64,000 bases of DNA from Pelomonas dachongensis (GCF_043555865.1 NZ_JBIGHY010000004.1:442674-506673), one strand, 5' to 3'. Counted from the stretch's first letter, positions 52,895 through 62,338 are shown. The notes: generated by a model not told the origin, from the letters alone. Translations and numbers: made by a program.

Positions 52895-53713
52895 TCAGGC
52901 GGTGGCCACCGCCTCGACAGCCATCGTCGCCCGGCGCGAGCCCGGCTGATTCAGTGCGGCCGAGATCTCGCGCGCTGCAGCCTTCAGGTCGTCCGCATAG
53001 CGCCGCACGGCTTCGGCCATGGGAAGCGCCGAGGCGAAGAACACCAGCGTCAGCGTCGCGATGACCTCGCCCTGATTCATCACCGGCACGGCGATCGACG
53101 AGGTCTTGCCCGGGAACTGGGTGTGCGGGTTGCGCTCCCAGGTGGCGTAGCCGTTGTCGCGGATCATCTGGACCAGGCGCTCGGACTTGAACATGTCCAG
53201 CAGCGGCGTGCGGCGCTCGTAGGCCTCCAGCCCTGCCAGCAGGCCCAGCCTTTCCTCATGGCCGATGTGTGCCAGGAAGGCATGGCCCGAGGCGCACTCC
53301 AGCAGCGGCAGGCTGTAGCCGGGCGCGTAGTTGCAGAAGGTCAGCGAGCTGAGCGTGTGCGTCGAGTCGCGCACGATCATGCTGCGGCCCACATGCGTGG
53401 TCAGCGAGACGGGCCAGGCGTGCTGCTGTGTCAGCGCCACCATGTGCGGGCGGGCCACCTCGATGAGGCTGCCGTTGTCCGCGTAGCCCAGCGCCAGCGA
53501 CTGCACCAGCGCCGTCACGCGGTAGCGCTTGCACCCGGCTTCGCACGTGACCAGGCCCTCGTGCATCAGGGTCTGGATGATGCGGAACGTGGTCGGGTAG
53601 GGCAGGTCGACCGCCTTCGAGATCTCCATCACCGTCAGCCATTCGCCACGGTTGATGGCCTGCAGCACGGCGATGCTGCGGCTGACGGATCGGATGGGAA
53701 CGCTCTTTTCCAT
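52895..53713 (-). CDS. IclR family transcriptional regulator (copy 3)
   Basis: A 272-residue regulator. It is very similar to the one at 24623-25480: both begin ME(K/R)xVPIRxVSRSIAVLQ, and share PYPTTFRIIQTL.HEGLV, LLECASGHAFLAH and AEAVRRYADDLKAAA. It ends 6 bp from the convergent PrpD-type gene and diverges from the Fe-alcohol dehydrogenase gene. It probably controls the 4-hydroxybutyrate-type module. The close similarity means the two may cross-regulate. Confidence 0.95.
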   Translation of the reverse strand: MEKSVPIRSVSRSIAVLQAINRGEWLTVMEISKAVDLPYPTTFRIIQTLMHEGLVTCEAGCKRYRVTALVQSLALGYADNGSLIEVARPHMVALTQQHAWPVSLTTHVGRSMIVRDSTHTLSSLTFCNYAPGYSLPLLECASGHAFLAHIGHEERLGLLAGLEAYERRTPLLDMFKSERLVQMIRDNGYATWERNPHTQFPGKTSSIAVPVMNQGEVIATLTLVFFASALPMAEAVRRYADDLKAAAREISAALNQPGSRRATMAVEAVATA

Positions 53714-53990
53714 GGGGCACCTGTGAAGCTGGGGTGAGGGTTGGAGGCCTTGACGCCGTCCTGCCAGGCTGAGGGACTGTGTTCAGTACGTTGCAAGCCT
53801 AGTGCCACGACTGAACCGAAAACATCGGGTCAAAACGCCTGCCCGCATTGCGGGCGCGGGTGGCGAGGTAGTTGAATTTCCACTGCGGCCTGGCTGCATT
53901 CGCGGTGTGGACAAAGCCTGCGCGCTGCTGGCCCTCGCCTTGCGGGCCTGGGCACACTGCCGGCGCCTCTTCTGCCGGGTCCTGCGCATC

Positions 53991-55145
53991 GTGTCCTCCT
54001 TCTCCTTCCAAACCGTGCCCCATCTGGTGCTTGAACGTGGCGCCGGCGCGCGGCTGGGTGTGCTGCTGGCGCAGCGCTGGCGGCCGGGCCGGCTCTGTGT
54101 CGTCACCGACGCCTTTCTGCACCGCAGCGGCCTCCTGGCGCCGGCGCTGCAGGGGCTGGCCGCAGCCGGCTTCAGGCTGCTGGTGATTGACGACGTGCAG
54201 CCCGACCCGGCCGACCACGTTGTGGAGGCCGCCGGCGCGCGTGCGCAGGCCTTCGGCGCTGAATTGGTGCTGGGGCTGGGCGGCGGCTCGTCGATGGACG
54301 TTGCCAAGCTCGTCGCGGTGCTGGCAGCCGGTAGCCAGCCGCTGGCCGGTATGTACGGCGTTGACAAGGTACAGGGCGAGCGGCTGCCGCTGGTGCAGAT
54401 GCCGACGACAGCCGGCACGGGCTCGGAGGTCACACCCATCGCCATCGTGACGACCGGCGCCACGCACAAGAGCGGCATCGTCGCGCGCCAGCTTTATGCC
54501 GACCTGGCGGTGCTCGATGCAACGCTCACGACCGGCCTGCCCTCGGCCATCACCGCGGCCACCGGCATCGATGCGATGGTGCACGCCATCGAGGCCTTCA
54601 CGAGCCGGCGGCTGAAGAACCCCTTGTCCGACGCGCTGGCGCTGCAGGCGCTGCGGCTGCTGGCGCAGCACCTGCTGCGGGCCTGCACGCAGGGCGACGA
54701 CCTGGATGCTCGCGAGGCCATGCTGCTGGGCGCGCTGCTGGCCGGCCAAGCCTTCGCCAATGCGCCGGTGGCGGCGGTGCATGCGCTGGCCTATCCGCTG
54801 GGCGGGCGCTTCCACCTGCCGCACGGGCTGAGCAACGCGCTGGTGCTGCCGCATGTGCTGCGCTTCAACGCCGAGGCGGCGCCGCAGGCCTATGTCGGCC
54901 TGGCCGAGGCGTTGCTGCCGGGATGCACTGGCAGCGATGCCGACAAGGCCGGCGCCTTCATCAGCCACCTGATCGCCCTGATTGCCGCGACCGGGTTGCC
55001 GCTGCGGCTGCGCGACCACGGCATTCCCGCCGACGCGCTGCCGCAGCTGGCCGCCGACGCCATGCTGCAGACGCGCCTGCTGGTCAACAACCCCCGCGAG
55101 CTGACCGAGACCGATGCGCTGGCGATCTATCGGAGTGCCTTTTGA
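53991..55145 (+). CDS. Iron-containing alcohol dehydrogenase (4-hydroxybutyrate-dehydrogenase-like)
   Basis: A 384-residue group III alcohol dehydrogenase. The NAD loop is LGLGGGSSMDVAKLVAV; TTAGTGSEVTPIA follows; metal ligands lie in GIDAMVHAIEAF and HALAYPLGGRFHLPHG. I place the start at the GTG at 53991, which leaves the usual N-terminus (FSFQTVPHLVLERGAG); the reading frame is open to 53802 but that part is not family-like, and no strong ribosome site is seen. The order with the semialdehyde dehydrogenase and the CoA-transferase suggests oxidation of 4-hydroxybutyrate. Maleylacetate reductase is an alternative. Confidence 0.88.
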   Translation: MSSFSFQTVPHLVLERGAGARLGVLLAQRWRPGRLCVVTDAFLHRSGLLAPALQGLAAAGFRLLVIDDVQPDPADHVVEAAGARAQAFGAELVLGLGGGSSMDVAKLVAVLAAGSQPLAGMYGVDKVQGERLPLVQMPTTAGTGSEVTPIAIVTTGATHKSGIVARQLYADLAVLDATLTTGLPSAITAATGIDAMVHAIEAFTSRRLKNPLSDALALQALRLLAQHLLRACTQGDDLDAREAMLLGALLAGQAFANAPVAAVHALAYPLGGRFHLPHGLSNALVLPHVLRFNAEAAPQAYVGLAEALLPGCTGSDADKAGAFISHLIALIAATGLPLRLRDHGIPADALPQLAADAMLQTRLLVNNPRELTETDALAIYRSAF

Positions 55146-56650
55146 TGACGTTGCCCTCATCCCCCTTGGCGCTGCTGGCGGATGCTGACCTGCTGAAGAC
55201 AGACGCCTTCGTCGACGGGCAGTGGGTCGGTGCGCGGCGCCGCTTCGCTGTGCATGACCCGGCCACGGGCCAGGTGCTGGCGCAGGTGGCCAACCTCGGC
55301 GCGGCCGATGCCGAGGTGGCCATCGACGCCGCCCACCGCGCCTGGCCGGCCTGGCGCGACAGCACCGCCAAGCAGCGGCATGCAGTGCTGCTGCGCTGGT
55401 TCCAGCTGCTGATGGCCCACCAGGACGACCTGGCCCGGCTGATGACGGCCGAGCAGGGCAAGCCGCTGGCCGAGGCGCGCGGGGAGGTGGCCTATGGCGC
55501 GAGCTTCGTCGAGTGGTACGCCGAGCAGGCCAAGCGGGTCAACGGCGAGACGCTGCCGCAGTTCGACAACAGCCGCCGGCTGCTGGTGCTGCGCCAGCCC
55601 ATCGGCGTGTGCGCCGCCATCACGCCCTGGAACTTCCCGCTGGCCATGATCACCCGCAAGGTGGCACCGGCGCTGGCGGCGGGCTGCACTGTGGTGCTGA
55701 AGCCAGCCGAGCAGACGCCGTTGACCGCGCTGGCCGTGGCCGAGTTGGCCCGCCGCGCCGGTCTGCCCGCAGGCGTGCTGAACCTCGTGACGGCGGACGG
55801 CGCGGGCAGTGTGGACATCGGCAAGCAGTTCTGTGCCAGCGAGCGGGTGAGGCATCTGAGCTTCACCGGCAGCACCGAGGTCGGCCGGCTGCTGATGGCG
55901 CAGTGCGCGCCGACCGTCAAGAAGCTCGCGCTGGAACTGGGCGGCAATGCGCCCTTCATCGTGTTCGACGATGCCGACCTCGATGCCGCCGTGGACGGCG
56001 CCATCGCAAGCAAGTTCCGCAACGCGGGCCAGACCTGCGTTTGCGCCAACCGCATCTATGTTCAGGCCGCCGTCTACGAGGCCTTCCTCGACAAGTTCGG
56101 GGCGCGCGTCGCGGCGCTCAAGGTGGGCAACGGCTTTGAGCCCGATTCCGTGCAGGGGCCGCTCATCGAGCCGGCCGCGCTGGATAAGGTCGACGCCCAT
56201 GTGGACGACGCGCTGGCGCTGGGCGCCCGCCTGCTGGTCGGCGGGCGGCGGCTGTCGGGCCAGTTCTATGCGCCCACCGTGCTGGCCGACGCGACGGCCC
56301 AGATGCTGTGTGCCCGCGAGGAGACATTCGGCCCACTGGCTCCGGTGTTCCGCTTCGAGACCGAGCAACAGGCCATCGAGCTGGCCAACCGCACTGAGTT
56401 CGGCTTGGCTGCCTACTTCTACAGCCGCGACTTGGGCCGTGCCTTCCGCGTCGCTGAGGCGCTGCAGTGCGGCATGGTCGGCGTCAACGCGGGTGTCATC
56501 GCCACTGAGCACGTGCCGTTCGGCGGCATCAAGCAGTCCGGCCTGGGCCGGGAGGGCGCGGCGGTGGGCATCGAGGAGTACCTGGAGATCAAGTACGTTT
56601 GCATGGGCGGCATGACCTCGCCGGCCGGCGTGGCCCGCGCTGCAGCCTGA
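55145..56650 (+). CDS. Succinate-semialdehyde dehydrogenase-like aldehyde dehydrogenase
   Basis: A 501-residue GabD-type dehydrogenase. It has TAEQGKPLAEARGEVAYGASF, ITPWNFPLAMITRKVAPAL, SFTGSTEVGR, base Glu in LALELGGNAPF, catalytic Cys in RNAGQTCVCANRIYV and EETFGPLAPV. The start overlaps the alcohol dehydrogenase stop (TGATG). GabD oxidises succinate semialdehyde to succinate. With the Fe-alcohol dehydrogenase it would take 4-hydroxybutyrate to succinate. The exact substrate length is inferred. Confidence 0.93.
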   Translation: MTLPSSPLALLADADLLKTDAFVDGQWVGARRRFAVHDPATGQVLAQVANLGAADAEVAIDAAHRAWPAWRDSTAKQRHAVLLRWFQLLMAHQDDLARLMTAEQGKPLAEARGEVAYGASFVEWYAEQAKRVNGETLPQFDNSRRLLVLRQPIGVCAAITPWNFPLAMITRKVAPALAAGCTVVLKPAEQTPLTALAVAELARRAGLPAGVLNLVTADGAGSVDIGKQFCASERVRHLSFTGSTEVGRLLMAQCAPTVKKLALELGGNAPFIVFDDADLDAAVDGAIASKFRNAGQTCVCANRIYVQAAVYEAFLDKFGARVAALKVGNGFEPDSVQGPLIEPAALDKVDAHVDDALALGARLLVGGRRLSGQFYAPTVLADATAQMLCAREETFGPLAPVFRFETEQQAIELANRTEFGLAAYFYSRDLGRAFRVAEALQCGMVGVNAGVIATEHVPFGGIKQSGLGREGAAVGIEEYLEIKYVCMGGMTSPAGVARAAA

Positions 56651-56708
56651 CCAGAGAGAGAAGAGGGCGGTTGCGACGCAGCACCAGCCCCGCAACAAGG
56701 AGACATCG

Positions 56709-58004
56709 ATGTCGTTCCAACCTCTGTACCACCAGAAGCGTCGCACCGTCGCAGAGGCCGTCTGCGAGGTGCGCGACGGTGATACCGTCGTCGTGCCGAC
56801 CGGCGCGGCCGAGCCGCCGGCGCTGCTGAGCGCGCTGTCCGATCGCCGCCGCGAGCTGCGTGGGGTGCGCATCGGACAGATCCTGCCGCTGACGCCTTTC
56901 GGCTATTTCGACCCCGAGACCGTCGAGCACATCCGGCCGCTTGGCTACTTCCTGGGCGCGGCCTCGCGGCCCGGCGCCCAGCAGGGCTGGGTCGACACAC
57001 TGGCCTGCCACTTCTCGGAGCTGCCGCAGATGATCCGGCGCGGCCTCGCGCCGGCTGACGTGGTGTTCAGCCTGGCCTCGCCGATGGACGAGCATGGCTA
57101 CTTCGCCCTATCGCTGGGCGCTGACTACACGATGGCTGCCGTCGAGCGTGCCCGCTCGGTGGTGCTGGAGGTGAACTCGACGGTGCCTTTCGCGCACGGC
57201 AATTGCCATGTGCACATTTCGCAAGTCACCGCGCTCGTCGAGAGCGATGCGCCGCTGCGCGAGGTCGGCATGCCCTCGATCGGGCCTGTGCAGGAGGCCA
57301 TCGGCGGCTACGTCGCCGACATGATCGAGGACGGGTCGACGCTGCAAATAGGCTATGGCGGCATCCCGGACGCGGTGGTCCTGCAGCTGCGGCACAAGCG
57401 CGACCTGGGCATCCACTCGGAGATGATGGGTGACGGGCTGCTGTCGCTGATCGAGTGCGGCGCGGTGACCAACCGATGCAAGAACTTTCAGCGCGGCAAG
57501 TCCATCGCGACCTTCGCGCTGGGCTCGGCGAAGCTGTATCGCTACATCCACCGCAACCCGGCGTTCGAGCTGCACCCGGCCGACTTCACCAATGACCCCC
57601 TTGTCGCCGGGCAGAACGACCGGCTGGTGTCCATCAACGCAACGCTGCAGATCGATCTGTTCGGCCAGTGCGGCTCCGAATCCCTGGGGCCGACGCCGTA
57701 CTCGGGCACGGGTGGGCAGTCCGACTTCGTGCGTGCCGCCAATCGCTCGGTGGGAGGCAAGTCATTCATCGTCCTGCCCTCCACCGCGAAGGACGGCTGC
57801 ATCTCGCGCATCGTGCCGACGTTGGAGCCGGGCACCTGGGTCAGCACCAGCAAGAACGACGTCAATCACGTGGTGACAGAGTTCGGCGTCGCCCAGCTTC
57901 GGGGTAGGTCGATGCGTGAACGGGCGCGTGCCCTCATTGGCATCGCGCATCCAGATTTCCGTCCCCAGCTCGAAGAGCAGGCGGGCCGCTTGAAGCTCAT
58001 ATAG
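56709..58004 (+). CDS. Acetyl-CoA hydrolase/4-hydroxybutyrate CoA-transferase family enzyme
   Basis: A 431-residue class I CoA-transferase. It has DGDTVVVPTGAAEPPALL, GYFSLSLGADY-like text, IGYGGIPDAVV, the catalytic-Glu region LGIHSEMMGDGLL and the late GGQSDFVRAANRS. It matches 4-hydroxybutyrate CoA-transferases (Cat2/AbfT). The ATG follows AAGGAG by 6 bp. It completes a module with the two dehydrogenases upstream, giving a branch between free 4-hydroxybutyrate and its CoA thioester. Confidence 0.92.
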   Translation: MSFQPLYHQKRRTVAEAVCEVRDGDTVVVPTGAAEPPALLSALSDRRRELRGVRIGQILPLTPFGYFDPETVEHIRPLGYFLGAASRPGAQQGWVDTLACHFSELPQMIRRGLAPADVVFSLASPMDEHGYFALSLGADYTMAAVERARSVVLEVNSTVPFAHGNCHVHISQVTALVESDAPLREVGMPSIGPVQEAIGGYVADMIEDGSTLQIGYGGIPDAVVLQLRHKRDLGIHSEMMGDGLLSLIECGAVTNRCKNFQRGKSIATFALGSAKLYRYIHRNPAFELHPADFTNDPLVAGQNDRLVSINATLQIDLFGQCGSESLGPTPYSGTGGQSDFVRAANRSVGGKSFIVLPSTAKDGCISRIVPTLEPGTWVSTSKNDVNHVVTEFGVAQLRGRSMRERARALIGIAHPDFRPQLEEQAGRLKLI

Positions 58005-58087
58005 GGATCCATGGCTTGCCCCACAGATCCCTGGGTGGACCGCTCAGTGACCTTGCTCGCGTTCCCCGGATCACATAGCTGAGAGCG

Positions 58088-58490
58088 TTACGCGGCTTGT
58101 CTTTGCTGTGCGGCATGCCACGCCCTTTCGAATTGCATCGGACTGACGCAGTCGAGCGACGAGTGAAGCCGCCCGTGGTTATGGAATGTCAGCCAGTCGA
58201 CGATCTCATCCATTGCCTCATGCCGGGTAGCGAGCCGTTGCCCGTGCAGCCTGCCGACCTTCAACGATCCCCATAGGCTTTCGGTGGGCGCATTGCCCAG
58301 CAGTTGCCCTTGTGGCTCATTGAGCTGCGCATGCCGGACTTGGCCAGTGCAGTCTGGAGGTCCCCGCTGCACTGCGTGCTGGCTGCCACGGTCGCTGTAG
58401 AAAATCAGGCCGGCCGCGGGCCGGCGTCTTAACAGGGCAATATGCAGTGCTTCGTGAGCATCTCGCGCCGCGGCGGCGTCAGCCACCACA
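58088..58490 (-). pseudogene. Decayed IS3-family transposase (OrfB C-terminal part)
   Basis: The minus-strand C-terminus is clearly IS3-type integrase core: GLIFYSDRGSQH, then NAPTESLWGSLKVGRLHGQ and FHNHGRLHSSLDCVSPMQFER. Between them the right reading continues in another frame as DLQTALAKSGMRSSMSHKGNCW, so there is one frameshift after SDRGSQ and a compensating one-base loss before NAPTES. The catalytic Asp of the GNCWDN motif is affected. The N-terminal half and OrfA are absent. It is a dead remnant. The next 180 bp upstream on this strand is open but not recognisable. Confidence 0.85.
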
Positions 58491-58833
58491 AGGACTGCGA
58501 CGAGCCGCGTTGCATCGTGTTGTCCCAACGAACCAACCATCTTTTCAACTGCATTGCGGATGGAGGGGACATCCGAGGGGCTGGCGCTCAGCTCCAGCCC
58601 ACCCATACGCAGTATGACCACCGAGCCGTACAGGCTTGCCACGGCCGGCGCAAAGCCCTCGTTGTGATGCGGCACAAGACGCAGCGCCCCCGTCTGAGCG
58701 ATACGAATTCACTTCAGAACCGCTCGGAATAACTGCGGGTCTTCGCGGCCCCGCAAGTCGGGGGCGGGGCCGTCACAAGTACTTACGAAGTCGGCCATAG
58801 ACTCGAAAGTCCGCAATTGCAGGCACGCTCTCG

Positions 58834-60867
58834 ATGCGCCTTCCACCGGCTCGCTCCTTTGGTCATGCGGCGGCAACGCTCGGGATGGCGGTCCTCCTTG
58901 GCCCAGGCCCACTGGCCGCGCCGTTGGCGCAGGCCATGCCGGCCGCGGTGTCGCTTGCAGGCTCCAGCGGCATCGCCAATCGATTGCGACAACTCCTGCG
59001 CCCCCCGGAAGCGCCCCCCCGTCCCACCACGCCAACTCCGGATGTGACTGCGAGAGGCCGCATCGCACGCGAAGCGGCGGAACCACTGCCCGCCGACGCA
59101 CCGCGTCGGTACGAGCTGGACCTGGCCCCGCTGATCGACCGGCGCGAAGGCGGCGAGATCCGGGAGATGGGGCTGTCCGCGATGAACAGCGACCGCCCGG
59201 AACGTCTAGCGGTGATGCGAGAAGTCGGGGGCCTGCGCAAGGAGTGGCGCTCAATGCCGCTGCCCGGGCTGGAGGCCATGCCGCCTTACCTGAACTGCCG
59301 CTATGAGCTGGCGGATCGAAGCGGCGAGGAGCCTCGAGTCATTTCACGCCAAGTGAAGTTCTGGTTCGGCCAGCGCCCGGGCTTCACACCCGCCGTGAGC
59401 GTGGATGCACTGAAGGAACTGCAGTTGGCCGACGTCGCGCTGCAACGTTGCCCGTTGACCTGGGGAGATGCACTGACGGCAGCGTTGGGGCCATCGGCCT
59501 GGGCGCAGATACAGACCCGGGAGCGACCGGCCGTGCGACGGGCAGAAGCACCTGCCGCGCCCGTCCCCCCACCACCTGCTGAGCCCGTCACGGCGCAAGC
59601 GCAGGCAGCACTGCAGGCGGGCCCTGCAGTGGCGGTGGCAGACGTCACCCCCGAGCCTGAGAAACCCGTCGTCTCGCTAGCTTCCCTGCCCCCGATCCCG
59701 CGCTGTGATCACCTCGCTGCGCATCCGGATGACCCTGAGGCCCACGCCAAGGGTGTGGCCGACGCCGACCTGGATGCTGCCGCCGTGGTGTCCGCCTGCG
59801 AAGAGGCCGTCAAGCAGGACAAGAACAGCCCTCGGCTGGCGTTCCAGCTGGCGCGAGGCTACCTGGCCTCCGACAGGATGGAGGCCGCGATCGAGCGCCT
59901 GATCGCGGCCGCCAAGCAAGGTCACGGCGCGTCACTGGCCTACCTCGCCGACATTCACTTGGACGGCGCGCCAGGCATTGAGCCTGACCCGCGCACCGCG
60001 CATGCGCTGTACCAGCGGGCCCTGGAGTCCGGGTTCGAGCCCGCGGCCAAGGTGCTTGCCGAGTTCGCCGATTTCACCGAACAGGTGGCCATGGCTGAGC
60101 GCGAAGAACAGGAGCAAGACAAGGCCGATGCATTGAGCGCCGCGCAAGCCGCGAAATTGCCCAAGCCCAAGCTGAAGGCGCCCGAGCTCATCGACAACAT
60201 CATGGCGCGCAGGTTCGAGGCGATCTCCGCAGACGAATCCTACGCCAAGGCCTACCTGACCGCGGTCGCCGACACGCTCTACGAGGAGTGCAGCGCGCAC
60301 TTCACCGCCCAGGAGGTGAAGGACATGAAACAGGACTTCGCCCGCATCCAGCGCTTACCTGGGCGATTGATGCCCAGCATGCCCTCCTTCGGCGGAGGTC
60401 TGGGTCAGGCCAGCAGGGTGCTGCAGGAGAACCTCACGATCCGGGAGAAGCTCATCGCTGCGCGAGGGGACGACGATGCCAACCGCGAAGAGGACGTGCG
60501 TCTGGCCATCCTCGCGGACGATATTCCGCTCGACGGCATGAACGACGGGTTCTTCCTGATCCTCAAGCACGGTTGCGGCAGCCCGGCGCTGGATACCTTC
60601 AAGAAGAACGCCTGGTCCTTCGTGACCAACGAGTGGGCCCCCGAATACCAGTTCACCTCCAGCATCGACAAGGTGTGCGTGGAGTCTGCGAAGAAGGCCG
60701 GCCACGAGCAGGCGGGGCGGCAGCAGTGCGAGTGCCTGGTCAACGCCAACACCATCAACCCCAAGTCCCAGAAGGTGCGCAAGGACCTGTACGAGGACTA
60801 CTGGCCCGTCACCCAGCGGCTGATCCGGTCCAAGCCCGGTCGCTACAGCGGCTGCGGCGCGCGTTGA
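58834..60867 (+). CDS. Exported protein with Sel1-like repeats, unknown function
   Basis: A 677-residue protein. A likely signal segment (about 12-35, ALAQA) precedes a Pro-rich stretch (EAPPRPTTPTP), an unassigned region with CRYELADRS and QVKFWFGQRPGF, a second Pro/Ala linker near 240-260, then one or two Sel1/TPR units at about 325-410 (AFQLARGYLASDRMEAAIERL, LAYLADIHLDGAPG). The C-terminal 250 residues contain five cysteines and are unassigned. It lies 37 bp before the Gln-rich secreted protein gene, so the two form an operon. It is the largest unassigned protein in the window. Confidence 0.72.
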   Translation: MRLPPARSFGHAAATLGMAVLLGPGPLAAPLAQAMPAAVSLAGSSGIANRLRQLLRPPEAPPRPTTPTPDVTARGRIAREAAEPLPADAPRRYELDLAPLIDRREGGEIREMGLSAMNSDRPERLAVMREVGGLRKEWRSMPLPGLEAMPPYLNCRYELADRSGEEPRVISRQVKFWFGQRPGFTPAVSVDALKELQLADVALQRCPLTWGDALTAALGPSAWAQIQTRERPAVRRAEAPAAPVPPPPAEPVTAQAQAALQAGPAVAVADVTPEPEKPVVSLASLPPIPRCDHLAAHPDDPEAHAKGVADADLDAAAVVSACEEAVKQDKNSPRLAFQLARGYLASDRMEAAIERLIAAAKQGHGASLAYLADIHLDGAPGIEPDPRTAHALYQRALESGFEPAAKVLAEFADFTEQVAMAEREEQEQDKADALSAAQAAKLPKPKLKAPELIDNIMARRFEAISADESYAKAYLTAVADTLYEECSAHFTAQEVKDMKQDFARIQRLPGRLMPSMPSFGGGLGQASRVLQENLTIREKLIAARGDDDANREEDVRLAILADDIPLDGMNDGFFLILKHGCGSPALDTFKKNAWSFVTNEWAPEYQFTSSIDKVCVESAKKAGHEQAGRQQCECLVNANTINPKSQKVRKDLYEDYWPVTQRLIRSKPGRYSGCGAR

Positions 60868-60904
60868 GTGCCACGCCACGAACTACGAGCCTGAAGGAAT
60901 CTCC

Positions 60905-62149
60905 ATGAGCCGCCTTGCCACCATCGCGATCGTGCTGCTGGGCAGCTTGGCCAGCGCCGCTCACGCCCAGTTCGATGCCCGCGCCCAACAGCAGCAAGCG
61001 GCCCGCCAGCAGCAGCAGGAGCAGATGCGTCGCCAGCAAGAGGACATGCGCCGCCAACAGCAAGAGCAGATGCGCCAGCAGATGCAGCAGCAGCAGCGAC
61101 AGCAGATGCAGCAGCAGCAACGGGAACAGATGCAGCAACAGCAACGCGAGCAGGCCCGCCAGCAGCAACAGGAAATGCAACGCCAGCAGCGGCAGCAGCA
61201 AAGCTCGCAAAGCAGACAGCAGGCGCAGGACGCTCAGCGCCAGGCGCAGCAGAACCAGCAGCGTCAGGCGCAGCAAAATGCCGCCCAGGCTCAGCGCACT
61301 CACGCCGCAGGCCTCAGCGACCGGCGCACCTTCTCCAACGGTGTCAGCAAGTCCGTCGCGCCTCCGACCAACGCACAATTGGCCAAGGGCTACACCGGCA
61401 AGCAAACGCTCGATGGCCGGGCACTGGTGAAGGTCAACAACCGCATCCTCGCGGTGCCGGCCTCCCGCATCGGTCTCAAGTCGCAACCCGCGACCAGCGA
61501 CCGCGGCACGGGCCCCACATCGGCGCCCTCGACGTGGTCCGCCCAGAAGCAAAGCGCCGTGCGAGCGGACGTGCAAAAGCTGGCCAGCGCCGCCGGCGGA
61601 GGCGGTTCCGGGAAAGGCCGAGGGGGGGAGGGCGCGGGAGGGAATGGGGCCGGGCTGTCCAAGGTATTCAACGCCGCGGCGGGCAAGCGGATCGAATCGG
61701 CAAAGGTTGCTCGGGCGAATGGAATGCAGATGGGCAATGTCCAACGCGTGAACGCCGCGGTGGTGAACATCCCCTATCTGGACAAGGCAGCGCTTGAGAA
61801 GGGCTGGAAAGGCCCGGGTTCGCTCAAGTCGGGTCCCCGCAACTACGTCTCTCAAAGGACCGAGCGATTCGTTCGTGTCCACACGGACAAGAACAGGCCT
61901 GGCGGCAGCTTCATGGTTCGTGAAAAGGAGATCGCCCACTTGGGCAACGACGCCGAGAAGATCCGCGTCTACCTCGGACTTCCCTACAAGCCGCAGTTCA
62001 TCAGCGATGTGGATGTCCCGGCCGGCACGCAGATGCAAGTGAGCGTGATTGGCAAGAATTTCGACAAGGAAACGGCCGAGGGGTTCCAGTACATCACGAT
62101 GGACGAGTTGCCTCGCGAGGCCTACACGAACACGCGGGAGTTGAAGTAG
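60905..62149 (+). CDS. Secreted Gln-rich protein with a polymorphic-toxin-like C-terminus
   Basis: A 414-residue protein: signal peptide (SRLATIAIVLLGSLASAAHA), a Gln/Arg/Met-rich stretch at about 23-130, a Gly-rich hinge near 235-255, and a C-terminal domain at about 310-414. That domain (RTERFVRVHTDKN, GGSFMVREKEIAHLG, LGLPYKPQFISDVDVPAGT, FQYITMDELPREAYTNTREL) has the layout of modules found at the C-termini of filamentous-haemagglutinin or RHS-type toxins. I cannot name the activity. No clear immunity gene follows. The start follows GAAGGAATCTCC. Confidence 0.72.
   Translation: MSRLATIAIVLLGSLASAAHAQFDARAQQQQAARQQQQEQMRRQQEDMRRQQQEQMRQQMQQQQRQQMQQQQREQMQQQQREQARQQQQEMQRQQRQQQSSQSRQQAQDAQRQAQQNQQRQAQQNAAQAQRTHAAGLSDRRTFSNGVSKSVAPPTNAQLAKGYTGKQTLDGRALVKVNNRILAVPASRIGLKSQPATSDRGTGPTSAPSTWSAQKQSAVRADVQKLASAAGGGGSGKGRGGEGAGGNGAGLSKVFNAAAGKRIESAKVARANGMQMGNVQRVNAAVVNIPYLDKAALEKGWKGPGSLKSGPRNYVSQRTERFVRVHTDKNRPGGSFMVREKEIAHLGNDAEKIRVYLGLPYKPQFISDVDVPAGTQMQVSVIGKNFDKETAEGFQYITMDELPREAYTNTRELK
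60983..61290 (+). repeat. CAG/CAA-rich low-complexity repeat inside the Gln-rich gene
   Basis: Tandem CAG, CAA and CGC triplets code for Gln/Arg-rich text such as RQQQQEQMRRQQ. It is an expandable coding microsatellite, not a CRISPR: the units are 3-12 bp with no unique spacers. Confidence 0.85.
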
Positions 62150-62338
62150 GACACAACAGCCGCTTGCTGCGCCTGCTGCGTCCGGGTTGGTGCGCGCTCG
62201 GGCGTGGACTCGGCTCATGCGCCTTTGACGACCGACTGTTCGGCCTTGAGAGTTCGGATCAACTCTCGCAGCACGTCTCTGGCCTTGAACAAAGCCCAGT
62301 GGCGAACGGGAACATGATCACATGGGACTCAATAGGTT

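Noticed and set aside
58442..58732. Plus-strand 96-codon frame over the transposase remnant
   Set aside because: No ribosome site or family; it is opposite decayed sequence and probably noncoding.
60983..61290. CRISPR array or structural repeat
   Set aside because: Short triplet repeats without unique spacers; they code for a Gln-rich stretch in a real gene.
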